The notes beneath the pieces were generated by a model, which made no database searches, was not told the origin of the DNA, and was given only the letters and a program-made list of their open reading frames with translations. Source: Alphaproteobacteria bacterium (GTDB lineage: Bacteria; Pseudomonadota; Alphaproteobacteria; Rickettsiales; VGDC01). From it: a stretch of DNA of 6,704 nt. Of this stretch, positions 6,326 through 6,704 are shown in pieces. Made by a program: the position numbers and the translations under genes. Each line of letters begins with the position of its first letter. The first letter of the stretch is position 1. The stretch lies in NCBI GenBank assembly GCA_016869895.1, contig VGDC01000109.1:1-6704 (forward strand). Direction: 5' to 3'.

Positions 6326-6704
6326 TATGCATGTCCCCGGTCGATGAAGGTGTGGTACAGCTCGCGGTAGGACGCGTGCTGGTCACGTTTGTGATAGTAG
6401 GTGTTGACGCGTGCTTTGAGCGCTTCCGAGCAGCTGGCATAGCGTGCGCGGTCGGTCAGCAGGGTGTAGATGCCGTCGGCCAGTGCGGTCGGGTTGGCGG
6501 GAGGCACGACGATGCCGCCTTCGCCCAGCGCAGGCTCTTCTTCGCGGCTACCATGGAGCATTTCACGCACCGCGCCCACATCGGTGGACACGACGGGGAT
6601 GCCCGCTGCACCCGCTTCCAGCACCACCAGCGGCTGCGCTTCGGAGATGCTGCTGAAGGCGACCACATCGATGAGCGGGAAATATTTGGTCACATCGGCG
6701 CGGC
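6325..6704 (-). CDS. pelF: Pel polymerising glycosyltransferase PelF, C-terminal part (5' end outside window)
   Basis: PelF is a soluble GT4-family glycosyltransferase that builds the Pel polysaccharide from a UDP-sugar on the cytoplasmic face, acting with the membrane proteins PelD, PelE and PelG. Only about the last 126 residues are present; full-length PelF is about 500. The visible part reads RADVTKYFPLIDVVAFSSIS, then EAQPLVVLE, the EX7E motif of GT4 enzymes that contacts the nucleotide sugar, then AGAAGIPVVSTDVGAVREML, where the DVG segment is typical of PelF, and a C-terminal helix ending YHTFIDRGHA. The frame continues open through the window edge, so the GTG at 6693 is an internal Val codon and not a start. 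The TAA stop shares one base with the pelG ATG. A generic GT4 enzyme would look similar, but the adjacent pelG makes PelF the strong choice. Confidence 0.9.
   Translation of the reverse strand, partial: RADVTKYFPLIDVVAFSSISEAQPLVVLEAGAAGIPVVSTDVGAVREMLHGSREEEPALGEGGIVVPPANPTALADGIYTLLTDRARYASCSEALKARVNTYYHKRDQHASYRELYHTFIDRGHA

Overview
This window is ordinary, gene-dense bacterial chromosome. GC is fairly high (roughly 55-60% by eye), intergenic gaps are short, and most starts have a Shine-Dalgarno sequence. The gene content (the five-step hut pathway type plus pel exopolysaccharide genes) and the protein sequences suggest a Gram-negative bacterium of the Pseudomonadota, possibly an alphaproteobacterium. 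That placement is an impression from the sequence, not a computed one. No stretch over 300 bases lacks a gene; the longest gap is about 90 bases.

Left and centre, about 1-4845, histidine catabolism. hutI (imidazolonepropionase, +) is followed, with a 4-base ATGA overlap, by an exported protein of unknown function. That gene runs tail-to-tail into a 59-residue two-helix membrane protein of the PLDc_N type on the minus strand, and the two stop codons share a TTAA. The small gene lies downstream of hutG (N-formylglutamate deformylase, -). hutG and hutU (urocanate hydratase, +) diverge from a region of about 90 bases that should hold both promoters. HutU makes imidazolonepropionate from urocanate, HutI opens that ring to formiminoglutamate, and HutG finishes by splitting N-formylglutamate to glutamate and formate. 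HutH (histidine to urocanate) and HutF (formiminoglutamate to formylglutamate) are needed for a complete pathway but are not in the window. A possible N-terminus of a divergent gene lies at the left edge.

Right, about 4862-6704, exopolysaccharide export. A strong GC hairpin flanked by A6 and T6 separates hutU from two minus-strand genes: pelG (12-helix membrane protein) and, upstream of it, the C-terminal third or so of pelF (GT4 glycosyltransferase), cut by the window edge. The pelF stop and pelG start overlap as TAATG. The pair looks like the 3' end of a pel operon, whose other members would lie beyond the right edge.

I found no mobile element, CRISPR array, tRNA, rRNA or clearly new system. 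The most useful points are the short membrane gene that a 60-residue cutoff would miss, the unknown exported protein coupled to hutI, and the compact gene junctions.
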